Positions 34,351 through 44,879 of a DNA stretch of 64,000 nt are shown here, one piece after another. The position numbers and the translations under genes were made by a program. The notes below the pieces were generated by a model that worked only from the letters and a program-made list of their open reading frames with translations, was not told where the DNA came from and ran no database searches. This stretch comes from Entomortierella parvispora (Eukaryota > Mortierellomycota > Mortierellomycetes > Mortierellales > Mortierellaceae), in the NCBI GenBank assembly GCA_963573315.1, contig OY752148.1:1417263-1481262 (forward strand), in the 5' to 3' direction. Positions within the stretch are counted from its first letter, which is position 1. Each line of letters begins with the position of its first letter.

Positions 34351-35870
34351 CGATTGAGTTCGCCGCAGAGGTTTCCTCGGCACTCCCGCTCTTTCCAGGA
34401 TGTAATCATGATCTCAGTGTTGTTGATTATAGTCTCCCATTCTTTTGGGTCTCCGGTCTTGATTATTCCTTCGCTAAGGTTGGAAGGGTGAAATGCACGT
34501 TAGTTCCTAATCAGTTGGAGGAACACCAATATTGGGCAGAGTTTTAGACATACATCGCAGTCGTTATGGGCCTAAATCGACCCGTGAGCCTCTTGTGCAG
34601 CATCTCGACTGCAACTGAAGGGATTAGGGTGTCCACTATTTGTTTCAACTCATTATCCTCTAGTTATTCCTTGATCCAATCGACAAAAGTCTGTACTGAA
34701 TCTGGACCTGTCCATCCTGGAAACTCAATTTCTGATGAGGAAGAAGTTGAAAAATTAGAAGAACAGGAACAAAGCGATGGTTAGCATCCAGTCTTGAAGA
34801 CCCATTAGTTGAGAACCAAGAGGCCATCAGGCATACTTACATGGAAAGGTGCTCGCACCATATTCCTTAACGCCTTCGCCGCTGCTCAGTGCCCAGTGCA
34901 GAGTTTGAATACTCAGGCCTGTGCCGCAATATATGATTGTCAATTCTCCTTGATCCCCTGCTTTTCGGAGCCCATTCAGCACAGGAGACAACCCACGATC
35001 CATCAAGTGAGGTGTTAGGTTTTCATTTCAGTCTTAATTTTTTTTTACGTTTCCATCTATCTTACATTGGTCGTGGGTCGGTTTCCAAGTAAGACGACTG
35101 AAATTTTGTGCAGCCCTTGTCACCAAGAATCTGGGCTTCATCCACGACCAGCTGCAATTTGGTGCTTTCTGAGAAATTAGGGTACCTACAGGCAGCAAGA
35201 CTCTCTCTCGTTGATACAAACTCATCCCGAACAATGGACTCCAAGACTGACCCAAGAACTGTACGATCTTTCAGCTGATCATAGAGCTTCCTGAAAAGTC
35301 CCGCGAACACATCCTCTTTGAACAAATGTGGACAGACCTGGAGCACAGCCCAACTCGCGCTCGAAAAGGTCTGGTGGCAATTGGGAACCTGCAAGCAGTA
35401 TTTGAGAACCAAGAGCCGAGAGAGGAAGAGCACAAGTGTCATGTTCCTTGCAAAGACCGTGTTCAACGTACGGCCTTGTTCGTCCGATGTTTTCGTGTCC
35501 AGGAACTCAGTTAGTTGACTGAGATCGTTCGAGCCAAGATCTTTCTTTGCGGCATTGAAGTAGAATCCCCACTGAGGACAGAGCATCTCGATCATTGAGC
35601 GAGTTTTTCCGCAACCCTATGTGATAGCAAGACGGTAGAAAGAGCATGTCAATATGCCGAAATGCGATCATGGCAAGTACACTGCATGTGTGGGTCATCA
35701 AAAGTATCTAGCAAGATACGCACGGAAACCCCAAATACTGGGAGGTCTTGCGCCTGCATGCCCTCCAACTTGTTCAGCAGAACGTTCAATCGAAACCGCT
35801 CAGAAACAGATCACCAGTGTGTAACGGAGGGTGCGGTAAATCCAACTTGGTCCTGTATCCTGTGTTTCAA
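34351..35870 (-). pseudogene. Crinkler-like P-loop NTPase gene, broken
   Basis: Minus-strand fragments resemble the NTPase region of the Crinkler (CRN) family common in Mortierella-, Rhizophagus- and oomycete-type genomes. The order is a leader near 35870-35700, a P-loop (GCGKTRS) near 35600, a Walker B-like VVDEAQ near 35130, IIYCGTG near 34915, FPGWTGPDS near 34725 and a last piece at about 34480-34351. GT-AG introns can be guessed between several pieces. It is broken: the leader and P-loop exon do not join in frame, the junction near 35060-34990 lacks an AG acceptor, an in-frame TAA is at 34664-34666, and the normal C-terminal part is absent after 34351. Family assignment rests on motif order remembered from CRN proteins and needs a profile search. 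It is not expected to make a working protein. Confidence 0.6.
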
Positions 35871-36380
35871 CAACGCCTCGCCGTAGGACTTTGGGCAGCC
35901 CCTTTACGCCTTCTAGCCTCGCACATACGCGTCCAGAAAGTCAGAGGCAGCAGATCCAGTCGCAAAGAATTGGTCAGCTATTTTTTAGTCCTGAGGTCGC
36001 CTGTCATGAGAAGAAAAAAAAGGATGAACCATCAAGAACGGGCATTAATTACAAGCATGCTAATTAAAGAGATTAGGACGATTTCAAAAAGACGTAATGC
36101 CGACGGAGCTGCGAGCACGGACGGGAACAGGGATGGCGAGAGGAGTTTGAACTATGTCGGAGTGAGCAAACACGTCAAGCAATTTTCATCATTCCTTTGT
36201 CACTTGAGGTCTTTCCTACTTGCAACTGTCATTCAACTTCGCCATCAAGCTTTTCTTTCCCTTCGCCTCATTTGCTCTCCAGTTCGTATTCATCACTTGA
36301 TTGTTTCTTTTCCTTTCTCTCATCCGTGCCTCTCTTGGCCAAACGTACGTCATCACTCAACGTCAAATCCTGACTTTGCT

Positions 36381-36407
36381 GCAGGTAACGCAGGTAACGC
36401 AGGTAAT
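36381..36407 (+). repeat. Triple 9-bp repeat GCAGGTAAC
   Basis: Three head-to-tail units (GCAGGTAAC, GCAGGTAAC, GCAGGTAAT) are present. Each contains a CAG/GTAA sequence like a splice donor. Confidence 0.85.
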
Positions 36408-36450
36408 GTCATCTGCATTCCTGCTTCTGGTTTTGTCTTCTCGAGGCGCT

Positions 36451-36731
36451 CGTAGTTGATCTTCGGTTCCCTCTGTCACTGCCAAAGTTCATTTACTATT
36501 TTAGTAAATGTCCACCGCCCTTTTGTTGATTGTGGCACAATTGAGGCTGGTCGTGTTGGCTTTGACTTCGGTCATGGGGCAGAGGTGGCGAGTGTACCTC
36601 TTGTTCGTAGTTGAACTTCGGTTCCCTCTGTCACTGCCAAAGTTCATTTACTATTTTAGTAGATGTCCACCGCCCTTTTGTTGAGGCTGGTCGTGTTGGT
36701 CTTGACTTCGGTCATGGGGCAGAGGTGGCGA
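36451..36731 (+). repeat. Two-copy tandem repeat, period 155 bp
   Basis: Unit 1 (36451-36591) and unit 2 (36606-36731) share CGTAGTTGA...TTCGGTTCCCTCTG, CCACCGCCCTTTTGTTGA and GGTCATGGGGCAGAGGTGGCGA. Unit 1 has about 15 extra bases near 36530. Each unit includes a small inverted repeat, TTTACTA-TTT-TAGTAAA at 36492-36508, which is imperfect in unit 2. Confidence 0.9.
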
Positions 36732-36787
36732 ACAATTGAGTAAGTACACATGTGAGTCTGATTTCTTCCATTTTGCACGCCTCTAAA

Positions 36788-38112
36788 ATGTCCGCCGGGT
36801 TCGACGACATTGCATTTCTGGAGAACAACAATTTCCTGGACTCATTGATGCAGGTAAGCAATATAGCAATTAGGTTGGTCAAATGACTCATTTTGACTTG
36901 TTAATGTGCCCTACATGTATTGACGTAAACAATCCTCGTACTGCCGCTCTATTAGAAAAGAGTCTGCCCCTGGAAGAATTTGTGTACGATGAAGATAACT
37001 GTACTTTAGATAAGTGCTGCTCTTACATTTTTTCCACTGACTACCAATTATTCGTTGTTGAATCTCAAATAGCGCCTTCTCCTGCACTCTCAGAACGACA
37101 GACAGAGTCAATCGACAGCCCACCTTCTGGTCCCCCTGAAAAAGATCCGTTTTTGGACGATGAGGATGAGGACCAGGAGGGGCTTAGGCAACAACAAGGT
37201 ACTCACAATACAAAGATAGCAAATGATTATGCAATGCATTGCTACCATGTGTACCTAATGTCAAGCCGGTCTTTGAACTAGCCTCTGGCGAGAGCCATCA
37301 GGGTCGAGCTTCAGCTATGGAACCAAAAGATGCCCTACAGGGAATGAAAAAAGGAAAAGGAACCAGGACCAGACGAACAAACAGGCGACGGGAACGCCGA
37401 CTTGTCTGGTGAACAACAACAGGAACCACCATCCCAGCGCACACAGAAGTGGAAGCATTCAGATTGTGTCACCTTAGAGCCATGGCGCACCTTGACAATG
37501 ACAGTCCATGATCTGGTATGTTAAGCGTCGACATTAATGTTTCTTTTATCTTCTACCTTAATGTATGATCAAAACTAACCAAGCAGCATGCAATATTCAA
37601 TGACTGGATCAACGGGCAGATACCGGTCTTTATTTCGCCACCGAATAATATGCCTCAATTGCACAGCTTCTTGTTCAACCACGCACAGTATCTACTGATA
37701 AGGAAAAAGCAGAGAAGGAAAAAGTAGAGAAGGAAACTCCATTGAAAGATTGCATGTAAGTCCACCAAATTTATCGAGCCAGATTATTTTATAGTTTGTT
37801 CAAGGAATGTATGTTTCTATCAGCAACGCGTTGGAATAATGCAGGGTCATCCTATCCGGTGTCATGAACGTCATGTCCGATCGATTCACTGGCTACTGTG
37901 AAAGTAGCGGCAATGAGGATGTTCTTAAGCGTGCAGTCATGGCCACGAGGATCGAGAACTTTGATCAGCATGAGTGCCTTTTGATCCCTCAAAGCTACTC
38001 TGCGATGCTGGAAGATGAAGGACTTGAGGCGCTCTGGACTCGAGTTGTTCAAGACCTTGCCGCTCTACTGACCAAGTTTGGACCAAAGTCTCTGCTTCCT
38101 GATGCGGCTTGA
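36788..38112 (+). pseudogene. Unrecognised multi-exon gene, probably decayed
   Basis: An ATG at 36788 opens a 22-codon exon (to 36853) with a good donor. A following piece (about 36957-37197) has LPLEEFVYDEDNCTLDK and an acidic, Pro-rich tail. Further pieces lie at about 37282-37515, 37589-37755 and 37844-38112, the last ending VVQDLAALLTKFG and a stop. Candidate GT-AG junctions exist, but at least two internal frame changes (near 37340 and 37705) cannot be explained by splicing. The second piece faintly recalls the N-terminal header of Crinkler-type proteins, which also have LEEF-like and D/E-rich text. Together with the divergent NTPase relic this could be one decayed family cluster. No known function. 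Confidence 0.4.
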
Positions 38113-39208
38113 AGAATAAGGTTCTTCGTATTTTGGACCATCTGTACTATCTGCGAGCCCTTTTTCTCGTGTATATTTTTCTTTTTCGGCTTATTGTGTG
38201 ATACTGTCACAACCTGACTTGTTTGATATCTCCCGCGCTTTCTTTAGCTGTCATGTTATCAGTAACCCTCCGTACAAAATATCGGAGCCTTCCGAAACGG
38301 ACAGCTTGCTCATATGGACGCACGTTTTTTCGTTGATTACTGAGGATATTGCACTCCTGAGTGGTGAAAAGATGCCGTTTTATTAAAACTATTCTATTTA
38401 TTGTGCTTTCACTCAAAAAATAAAATAAAATGGCGGGATTTCATGGCATAGAATCACGGCTTGACCGGGTCTATGTCCGGCCCCCCAGGCAGACCTGACT
38501 TGTTACTGTTACTCGTGGGAGGGTCTACGTGGATAAGGAAATCCAGGCGACGAAATAAACACTAAACTCTCAAAAACTAGTTGAACCGGACGCGAACTCA
38601 AGTCAGTTCCCGTGTTTGTGCAAGAGGAAAATGAACAAAGGTGGTAAAGAGCAAGAGAAGGGTGCTATAGGAGGTGCTATATTCAGGGTGTGCACTAGAC
38701 TGCAATTCTCTGACATTACCGTGATCTGACCTGATCAGGCCCAGTTGGAGGATCGGTGAGGTGGTTGGAAGGATGGAGAAGATCCGTGGATGAGTCAATA
38801 TTATCTCATAATCTTTGGAAATAAAAAAGCGTCCTCCTTCTCTACCGTAGTCATACTTCCATCAGGAATGGCACCATCCTTTGTCTCGCCGGGTCATTCT
38901 CTGAGCCAGGCCTTTGAGCGCGAGCGCATAGACACGAAAAGTTCGCTGTAATACCTTTAGGATGCACAGACGTCTGCGATTCACAGGCCCGCGGTTTGAA
39001 AAGGGGAGAAAGGCAGTCCCCGCCATGATGCTTCAACATGCGCCACCAAACCGAGGATTCCCCTTCCTTCTCCTCCGCCTGTCTTCTCCTTCCTGCCCCA
39101 TCCCTCCCTCTCCATTGGTGCACATCAGGACTCGTCCATCAGCAGGATACCAGGCGCAAGAATAGACCGGGCCCATTCAGAATCAGAGCCGTCGCCTGTC
39201 TTGTCCCA
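38113..39208. other. Intergenic region upstream of the ketopantoate reductase
   Basis: No gene is seen. An in-frame upstream ATG at 39038 would lengthen the next protein by 57 residues with no family support. The stretch 39060-39120 is pyrimidine-rich. Confidence 0.45.
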
Positions 39209-40756
39209 ATGAATAGAGTGATTCATCACCCTCGTTTCCACATTCTCGGCCCCGGAGGGATCGGATCGCTTTGTGCATACTACTTTCACCGGCACAACAT
39301 CCCATTCACACTCTTCCAGCGCAAGGCACCACCATTCCCCCCGACACCGCCACCTAAAGGTTCCAGTCAATCAAAATCACCTTCTTCAGGCACCAAGACC
39401 AGTCATGTCGTCTATCCACCAACGACTCTCAAGTACATGAACTTGACGGCCTTGGACAGTGATTCCGCGGCGCCTCAGTGCATTGACGGCATCGAATGGG
39501 AACCTCTCTACCCCATCATCGATAAAGAGCTCTTTGGATACGACCCAATATATAATACCCTCTCAAGATCGCCCATCCATCAACTCCTTGTCACGACGAA
39601 AACATACCAGACCGTTGAAGCACTGTCAAAGATCCGACATCGGCTCCGACCCTGGACGACCATTGTCCTAATGCAGAACGGGATGGGTGTCCGGGAAGAG
39701 ATCTGCGAATCCATGGGATGGACAGATAATGACTGGGAACGGCCAAACTTTGTTCAAGGAGTTATTTCGCATGGTGCTCAAAAGAATGGGGATACCATTG
39801 TCCACACTGGAAAAGGTCTTGTCTGGCTTGCTCCCGTTGTCGATACAGTTCAGTCAAGTCATTCAAGGCGCACCCAAGCCTCCACATCACCGACCGCCAA
39901 AGGCTCAATGTCCAAAGACTCGCTGACGTTGGAAGCGTTTTTGGCTCAGGGCAAAAGGACGATCCCAGATGTTAACTCCATGTTGCAGATTGAAGAGACA
40001 AGTAGCAACGATGAGGGCAATTTGGAGATGAAAATCCCGACCCTTGTGCGTCCTCCTTCGAACGATATCCGATATGCGCCCTATCCTTATGATTCGCCAG
40101 TTGCTTTGAGCGCCCGATTCAGTGATCGACCTTTCTCAGATTTTTACACCCCACCTTCGTCATCCGAGGAGCTGTTGGCGCTCAGGACCCGATCCCTGTA
40201 CGAGACCTTGCTCGCTTTCCAACAGTTGTCGACAGACATGAGCTTGACGTTGATTCGACCCGACCAACTGCTGGCAATCCAGTTGTCAAAACTTGTTGTC
40301 AATTCCAGCGTGAATCCAATTGCGACTCTTTTGGAATCGACCAACGGAGAGATTCTTGAAAACGAGCAGACTCTTCAGGCAGTCAAAGAATTGTTGCAGG
40401 AATCTCATGCGATCATGGTCCAGTCTCCCGATTACAAGGCCTTGGACGAGAAATTGAAGAGTAGATTCCTGACTCTGGAAGCCTTGACCAAGACCACGGT
40501 CGGGATTATGGAGGCCACGAAACAGAACCGATGCTCAACCTTGCAAGATTACTTGAACGGGTCTACGCAATGCGAGATTGACTACATGAACGGGTACTTT
40601 GTCAAGATGGCAGCCAGAAACGCTGCCAATGCTCAGGCGGGCGACAAGTTGGAGGGCCAGCGTCCTGTCGAGCCAAAGCTGAACAAAATTGTGGTGGAAA
40701 AGGTCAAGGAAAAGTTTGCTACCGCCGCTGCAAGTAGATCATCTGTAGAAAAATAA
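39209..40756 (+). CDS. PAN5: Ketopantoate reductase (2-dehydropantoate 2-reductase), ApbA/PanE family
   Basis: This single-exon gene of 515 residues should reduce 2-dehydropantoate to pantoate with NADPH in pantothenate and CoA synthesis. The Rossmann motif is close to the N-terminus (FHILGPGGIGSLCAYYF), which is why the ATG at 39209 was chosen. VLMQNGMG is the conserved Asn-Gly loop of the family. KLVVNSSVNPIATLLE carries the catalytic Lys and the Asn of the C-terminal domain, and CSTLQDYLNG with CEIDYMNG gives the usual substrate and dimer contacts. Bacterial PanE has about 300 residues. The extra length here comes from Ser/Pro-rich inserts at about 45-70 and 215-330, as in many fungal homologues. 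Its last 18 coding bases overlap the predicted end of the convergent gene. Confidence 0.88.
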   Translation: MNRVIHHPRFHILGPGGIGSLCAYYFHRHNIPFTLFQRKAPPFPPTPPPKGSSQSKSPSSGTKTSHVVYPPTTLKYMNLTALDSDSAAPQCIDGIEWEPLYPIIDKELFGYDPIYNTLSRSPIHQLLVTTKTYQTVEALSKIRHRLRPWTTIVLMQNGMGVREEICESMGWTDNDWERPNFVQGVISHGAQKNGDTIVHTGKGLVWLAPVVDTVQSSHSRRTQASTSPTAKGSMSKDSLTLEAFLAQGKRTIPDVNSMLQIEETSSNDEGNLEMKIPTLVRPPSNDIRYAPYPYDSPVALSARFSDRPFSDFYTPPSSSEELLALRTRSLYETLLAFQQLSTDMSLTLIRPDQLLAIQLSKLVVNSSVNPIATLLESTNGEILENEQTLQAVKELLQESHAIMVQSPDYKALDEKLKSRFLTLEALTKTTVGIMEATKQNRCSTLQDYLNGSTQCEIDYMNGYFVKMAARNAANAQAGDKLEGQRPVEPKLNKIVVEKVKEKFATAAASRSSVEK

Positions 40757-41580
40757 ACTCTGTATTTGGCGAATATGGTACAAGGCACTGTAGGATCCGA
40801 TATAAAAACTACATTGGCATTTGGGCGTACGATCTCTGTTGATGTCGCTATTACCACACAGCAGACAAAATGAGTCCTTGAGGTTAGATTTCTGCAGGGT
40901 ACTGACGGTAGCAGAAACGAAAATATCTTCCTGGCCTCCTCGTGGTGCCCGACAACATACCTGCCAAAAACCCTTCACAAATGGTTGTAGCCCTGCAAAA
41001 CCGAGAAGTCCGAATGTAATGCTCAAGAACAAATACACGATAAACTGATCCTTGTATGAATCGCGTTCTAGTAAAACAAAAGCAGTACACACAAAAAAGA
41101 GGGTCGTTAATATCCATGTTTTTTCTTGTAATCATCAGTCCTTTTTTTTTTTGTTTTACCAAAGCAGCTCGTGGTGAGCTCTTCGCCTTCGCCTGTTCCG
41201 ACTCCTTGACAGAGGTCCGGTACAGAGTCCAGACAGAATTGTTTTGTGCAGGCTACGCAAGCTTTAGAGGATCCACCAAAGATTGGGTGTTGACTATCTC
41301 TTGGCAGAGCTTGGATTCTGTATTTCTGTCCACAAACACATTTGCAGAAACTAATGGGGTCCGCGGCATGTGTTGGCTACAAAAAGATGAGGGTGGAGGA
41401 AATCTAGTGAGTCTCTCTCTGCCCATTCGAACGAGCCCTTTCAAACGAGTTGAGTTGAATGCAGCAGAAAGCAGCATTTTGATGCATAATCGTTCAGCGC
41501 ACCTGCAACACTGTAAGTAAACAAAGGAGGCCGAGAAGGAGCAAGAGTCCTGTTGTCCGTGACGTCCTGAGGTTGACCAT
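40739..41580 (-). CDS. Small Cys-rich membrane protein, unknown function
   Basis: Proposed minus-strand exons are 41580-41503, 41376-41160, 41067-40961 and 40891-40739, giving 184 residues. The first exon encodes a signal peptide (TGLLLLLGLLCLL). The second is a luminal or extracellular segment with CKCVCG, CVACTKQFC and spaced Cys. The third has RDSYKDQFIVYLFL leading into one membrane helix (IVYLFLSITFGLLGFAG). The same layout (signal, CxC, C-x-x-C-T-x-x-F-C, RDS, single helix) occurs in small conserved fungal proteins without a known role. Exon 1 has a weak donor (CAG/GTGCGC). The last exon is the least certain, because the intron before it stays open in frame and its end runs into PAN5 coding sequence. 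Confidence 0.6.
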
Positions 41581-42810
41581 GTTGTTATGTCCTGTGGGTG
41601 ATGGGTCCAATTACAAAGAGCTCCATTCATGTCTCCCAGCGACTGCAGTCGCCAAGGCATCACGTGCACTAAACTATTTCCTTTGACCATTTCTCACAGA
41701 AACAAATTCACCAGCGAATCGAGCAATTGTGGGCCAGCAAGCAGTTGTTTTTGGTTCATTTTTTTTATTAATCTGTTGTTCTCAAAGACCAGTTCCAATA
41801 GCTCATACCTAATATATCAAAACGAAAGAGAACTATTGTCAGCATGCCTGCAAAATATAAACAATGTTCCAGCTTCCCTTTGTTTTTGTACACGGCTTGA
41901 TCTCCCATTCAATTCACAGAAAGTAAACAGAAAAAGAAACAAAAGTCGACAAAGCGATAATAGGGCTCAGATATAAATGGTAATGGTTATCCACACGCTT
42001 TTGGTTGAGAGTGGTGCATGGGTTGTATCATCATTGGCCCTTCCTTCCTTTGCAGGAAGATATATCAACATGTTTCTTTTTCTTTTCGTTTCCGTGAAAG
42101 GATGATCGAATCCATTGACTAAACGCACCTGAAAAATATTCCTTGATTATCCTTGACAAAACACTGTTGTCGTCCAATTGAAAAAGTTCTGCGGGCTGGA
42201 AGAGAAAAGAAAAAAAACAAGGTTGATCAGTTAATCTGGATCAATCAAGACGAATGTCGTGGGAGAGGACTCGATGGACTTGAAAAGACAAATCCGAGGA
42301 GTGGAAAGGATTCAGGACAAGAAAAGAGCGTATGCTCTTTCGAGTTTAGAAACCTTTTTTTCTTTTGACGAATGTAGATCAGGACATTCGATTTAGTTAT
42401 CGTTCATTCAATTTCCGAGAGATTCCCACGAAATGTATAAGCATCATATCAGACGCCAAAAGAAAGAAAGTGGAAGTGGGTTGGTCCTACGAACACTTTG
42501 GGGTAAAAGAGACTTACGTTGAAAGCAAGGCGTGAGGGGAAGAGGAAGGGATAAAGAAAGAAGTAGAGCAAAGAACAAGAAAGCAATTTTTTATAGTGTG
42601 GTGTTGACACCAAAATAAACGGCCTGTGGCTTGGACCTGTGCACGTGACTGGTTTCTGTCCGCGAACATGACGCGAGAATGACAGCAGTCGTTTTTTGGA
42701 CATGATGATGTGCGCAAAGGCGCCTCGCTCACCCCCTCTTTAAAGAGGTATCCGTCTCTTTTCTCCTTCCATCCCTTCCCTCTTCTCCAGTTTTCCCCTT
42801 ATCACACATC
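41581..42810. other. Intergenic region, 1.2 kb
   Basis: No gene was recognised. Short frames on both strands lack domains and codon bias. The right end (42740-42810) is a C/T-rich leader for the TspO gene. Confidence 0.45.
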
Positions 42811-43750
42811 ATGGACCATTATCACCTAGCATCCCAGAGCCTCAACACCAATCTTGCGCGGTACCCCGTCCTGGCCGTTGGTCTTCCCTTGATTGGAGGC
42901 TTCCTCTCTGCCGTACCCTCGCATCGCCACGTGCAAGGCTACTACGAGTCACTTCAAAAACCAGACTGGGCACCACCCTCCTCTGCGTTTGCGCCTGCCT
43001 GGACTGCCCTTTATCTCTCTGTCGGATACGCTTCTCATCTAGTCGCACAGCGTATTGGACCAAACACCTACCCCACCGTCCGTTCCGCTGCTCAAACTGG
43101 TCTCGGCATCTATGGCGTCAACATGCTTTTGAACTTTGCCTGGTCTCCTCTCATGTTCTGGCAAAAGAAGATTGGTGCCGCTCTCATTACTGCGGGCGGC
43201 TTGACTGTAAGTGTTTCTTGGCTCTCTTTAACCTAACCGTCGAATAGGAACAGAGGAACATGACGCAGACCATAACCAAAAGGATGTTGTTTCTTTCAGG
43301 AAAATGGGCACTTAAGGTTGATTTCGTTATAACGGACCATTGGTTTTCCAGCAAAGTCAGGAGCTAACAGTCCATCTTGGAGTCAAGGCATTTATCAACT
43401 CGCTCACTCAGTCTTTTGTTTTTTAGGCCTCTTCGATCGCCACGGCCTACTATTTCTTCCAAGTCGACACCACCGCTGGCTACTTGACGATCCCCTATGT
43501 AGCCTGGCTCGGATACGCCACCGCCCTCAACTATGACGTCTGGATCAAAAACGCTTCTGGTCCAGCTGCCGATCACGTTCGCAAAATCGGCAAGGACGTG
43601 AACAATGCCGCTAACCACGCCAAGGCTGACGCCAAAAACATGGCCAAGCATGCCAAGCATGATGCGCAGGATGCTGTACGTGACGCGAACAGATCAGTCA
43701 AGAACGCTGCTGATAATGCCGCAGAGGAGATTGACCGAAAGCTCCGTTAA
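42811..43750 (+). CDS. TspO/MBR family protein with Ala/Lys/Asp-rich tail
   Basis: Exons are 42811-43206 and 43427-43750, giving 239 residues. TspO/MBR (peripheral benzodiazepine receptor) proteins are five-helix membrane proteins that bind porphyrins and sterols, in mitochondria in animals. The signature is clear: LQKPDWAPPSSAFAPAWT between helices 1 and 2, then LNFAWSPLMF, and ATALNYDVW at the end of helix 5. Family members usually stop there (about 160-175 residues). Here residues 179-239 add a hydrophilic helix with spaced Ala, His, Lys and Asp (HAKADAKNMAKHAKHDAQD) in about 11-residue periods, like LEA group 3 or apolipoprotein-like helices. The stop is followed by a good poly(A) signal. 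Confidence 0.93.
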
Positions 43751-43787
43751 GGAAACTCTCAGACACGCACAAGAAACGCTTTTGCTT

Positions 43788-43793
43788 AATAAA
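43788..43793 (+). promoter_or_regulatory. Candidate poly(A) signal of the TspO gene
   Basis: AATAAA lies 38 bases after the stop codon. Confidence 0.5.
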
Positions 43794-43868
43794 AAGGCAG
43801 TTTATTATACATATACATGATTTAGGTGATTTTGAACATAATACAGGAAAGGGACAGTGGTGAAAGAT

Positions 43869-44879
43869 CTAATTGCCACATTGCTGAAGGCACATCAAGG
43901 TCTGACTCGTGCATGTTCCAAAACACGAGTTCTTTTGCGGACTAGCGCAGTCAGATTGGCAAAAGAATTCGCCATTGCAGGCCGCGTAACAGCTCTTATA
44001 GGTTGGATCGTTTGCCTTGCATGCGTTATCGCAGTTAACAGAGAAATTGAGGCATCCGCCAGGTTTGCAGGGTCCCCATGGGTTTGAGGGTCCCGTTGTT
44101 GGCGTAGAGGCGCCAGCGGAGGTCGTCGTAGTACCGATAATTTGGGCTGATGATGATATAGGGGATGGAGACACCGTAGAATAGGTAGGAGTGTTTGTTG
44201 GCTCTGGTTGATCGGTAACGTTATTATCAGACTTGTTGTCGTGTCTCCAGACAGTACCACCCAAGACTGAAAGGATAATGATGACGACCAGGGTCATGAA
44301 AGCCGCTATTTTCACGCGTCTTGACATGCACGAGGCAGAGGAGTGGACGTAGACAGGTGTGGCCTCAATGATTTGAATATTGGTAGTGCCGGATGGTTGA
44401 CGAAAGTATTTCTCTTGTTGTTGCTGTTCTAGGTGTTCTGGTCGCTCATGGCGTATTCGCGACGATTCGTCCAAGAACCGATCCGCGACAGCAATGGCCA
44501 TGGTATTCGAAGTAGGACTGGAAGGGGCAAGAGGGCTTGTGGAGGTGAAGCTGTTACTGGACACAAAAGGCGTGTAAGTTGGCGGTGGGACGAATTTCTC
44601 GGCCAAAGTGAGAGGGTTGTTGGTATTAGTCGCAGCGGATCTGTAATTATCAGCAATGAGGGGATTGGGCGTGGTGGCGAGATGAGGCGATCTTATCGTC
44701 GACATGGCGGGCGCATACGCTGATGTAATATGATCAGTCGATATTCCTTCTTGTGGCGATCGGGCTGAAGACGACACTGGAGAGAAGGTTGGCTTGTCGA
44801 TGTCAGCTTCTAGAGACATTTGAGGTGCTCTTGGAGAAGGGACAGGCGAGGACCTTGGGGATGATTGTGGTTGCAACAT
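43869..44879 (-). CDS. CX3C-repeat single-pass membrane protein, paralogue 1
   Basis: This intronless gene of 336 residues starts at the ATG at 44879. No signal peptide is seen. Residues 1-180 are Ser/Pro/Thr-rich and cytosolic, with an IRSPH motif, VADRFLDE and a Gln run. SCMSRRVK before the membrane helix at about 191-211 gives a positive inside, so a type II topology with the C-terminus outside is expected. A Ser/Thr/Pro-rich stalk of about 55 residues leads to a domain at 271-334 with 12 cysteines, ten of them in five C-x-x-x-C pairs (CDNAC, CYAAC, CQSDC, CFGTC, CLQQC). No known domain was recognised. Two related genes follow in the same direction, so this is a local tandem family, perhaps of cell-surface sensors; the function is unknown. 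Confidence 0.85.
   Translation of the reverse strand: MLQPQSSPRSSPVPSPRAPQMSLEADIDKPTFSPVSSSARSPQEGISTDHITSAYAPAMSTIRSPHLATTPNPLIADNYRSAATNTNNPLTLAEKFVPPPTYTPFVSSNSFTSTSPLAPSSPTSNTMAIAVADRFLDESSRIRHERPEHLEQQQQEKYFRQPSGTTNIQIIEATPVYVHSSASCMSRRVKIAAFMTLVVIIILSVLGGTVWRHDNKSDNNVTDQPEPTNTPTYSTVSPSPISSSAQIIGTTTTSAGASTPTTGPSNPWGPCKPGGCLNFSVNCDNACKANDPTYKSCYAACNGEFFCQSDCASPQKNSCFGTCTSQTLMCLQQCGN

Larger units (their letters stand above)
35871..36787. other. Region between the two divergent relic genes
   Basis: No gene is supported. An open frame at 35748-36455 has no domain and overlaps the antisense of the Crinkler-like relic. The region holds a triple 9-base repeat and a 155-bp-period tandem repeat. 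Confidence 0.45.

Noticed and set aside
35748-36455. 235-codon plus-strand frame between the relic genes
   Set aside because: No domain, no start context, and it overlaps the antisense of the Crinkler-like relic.
39038-39208. 57-residue N-terminal extension of ketopantoate reductase
   Set aside because: The Rossmann fold should start within about 10 residues of the N-terminus, which the ATG at 39209 gives.
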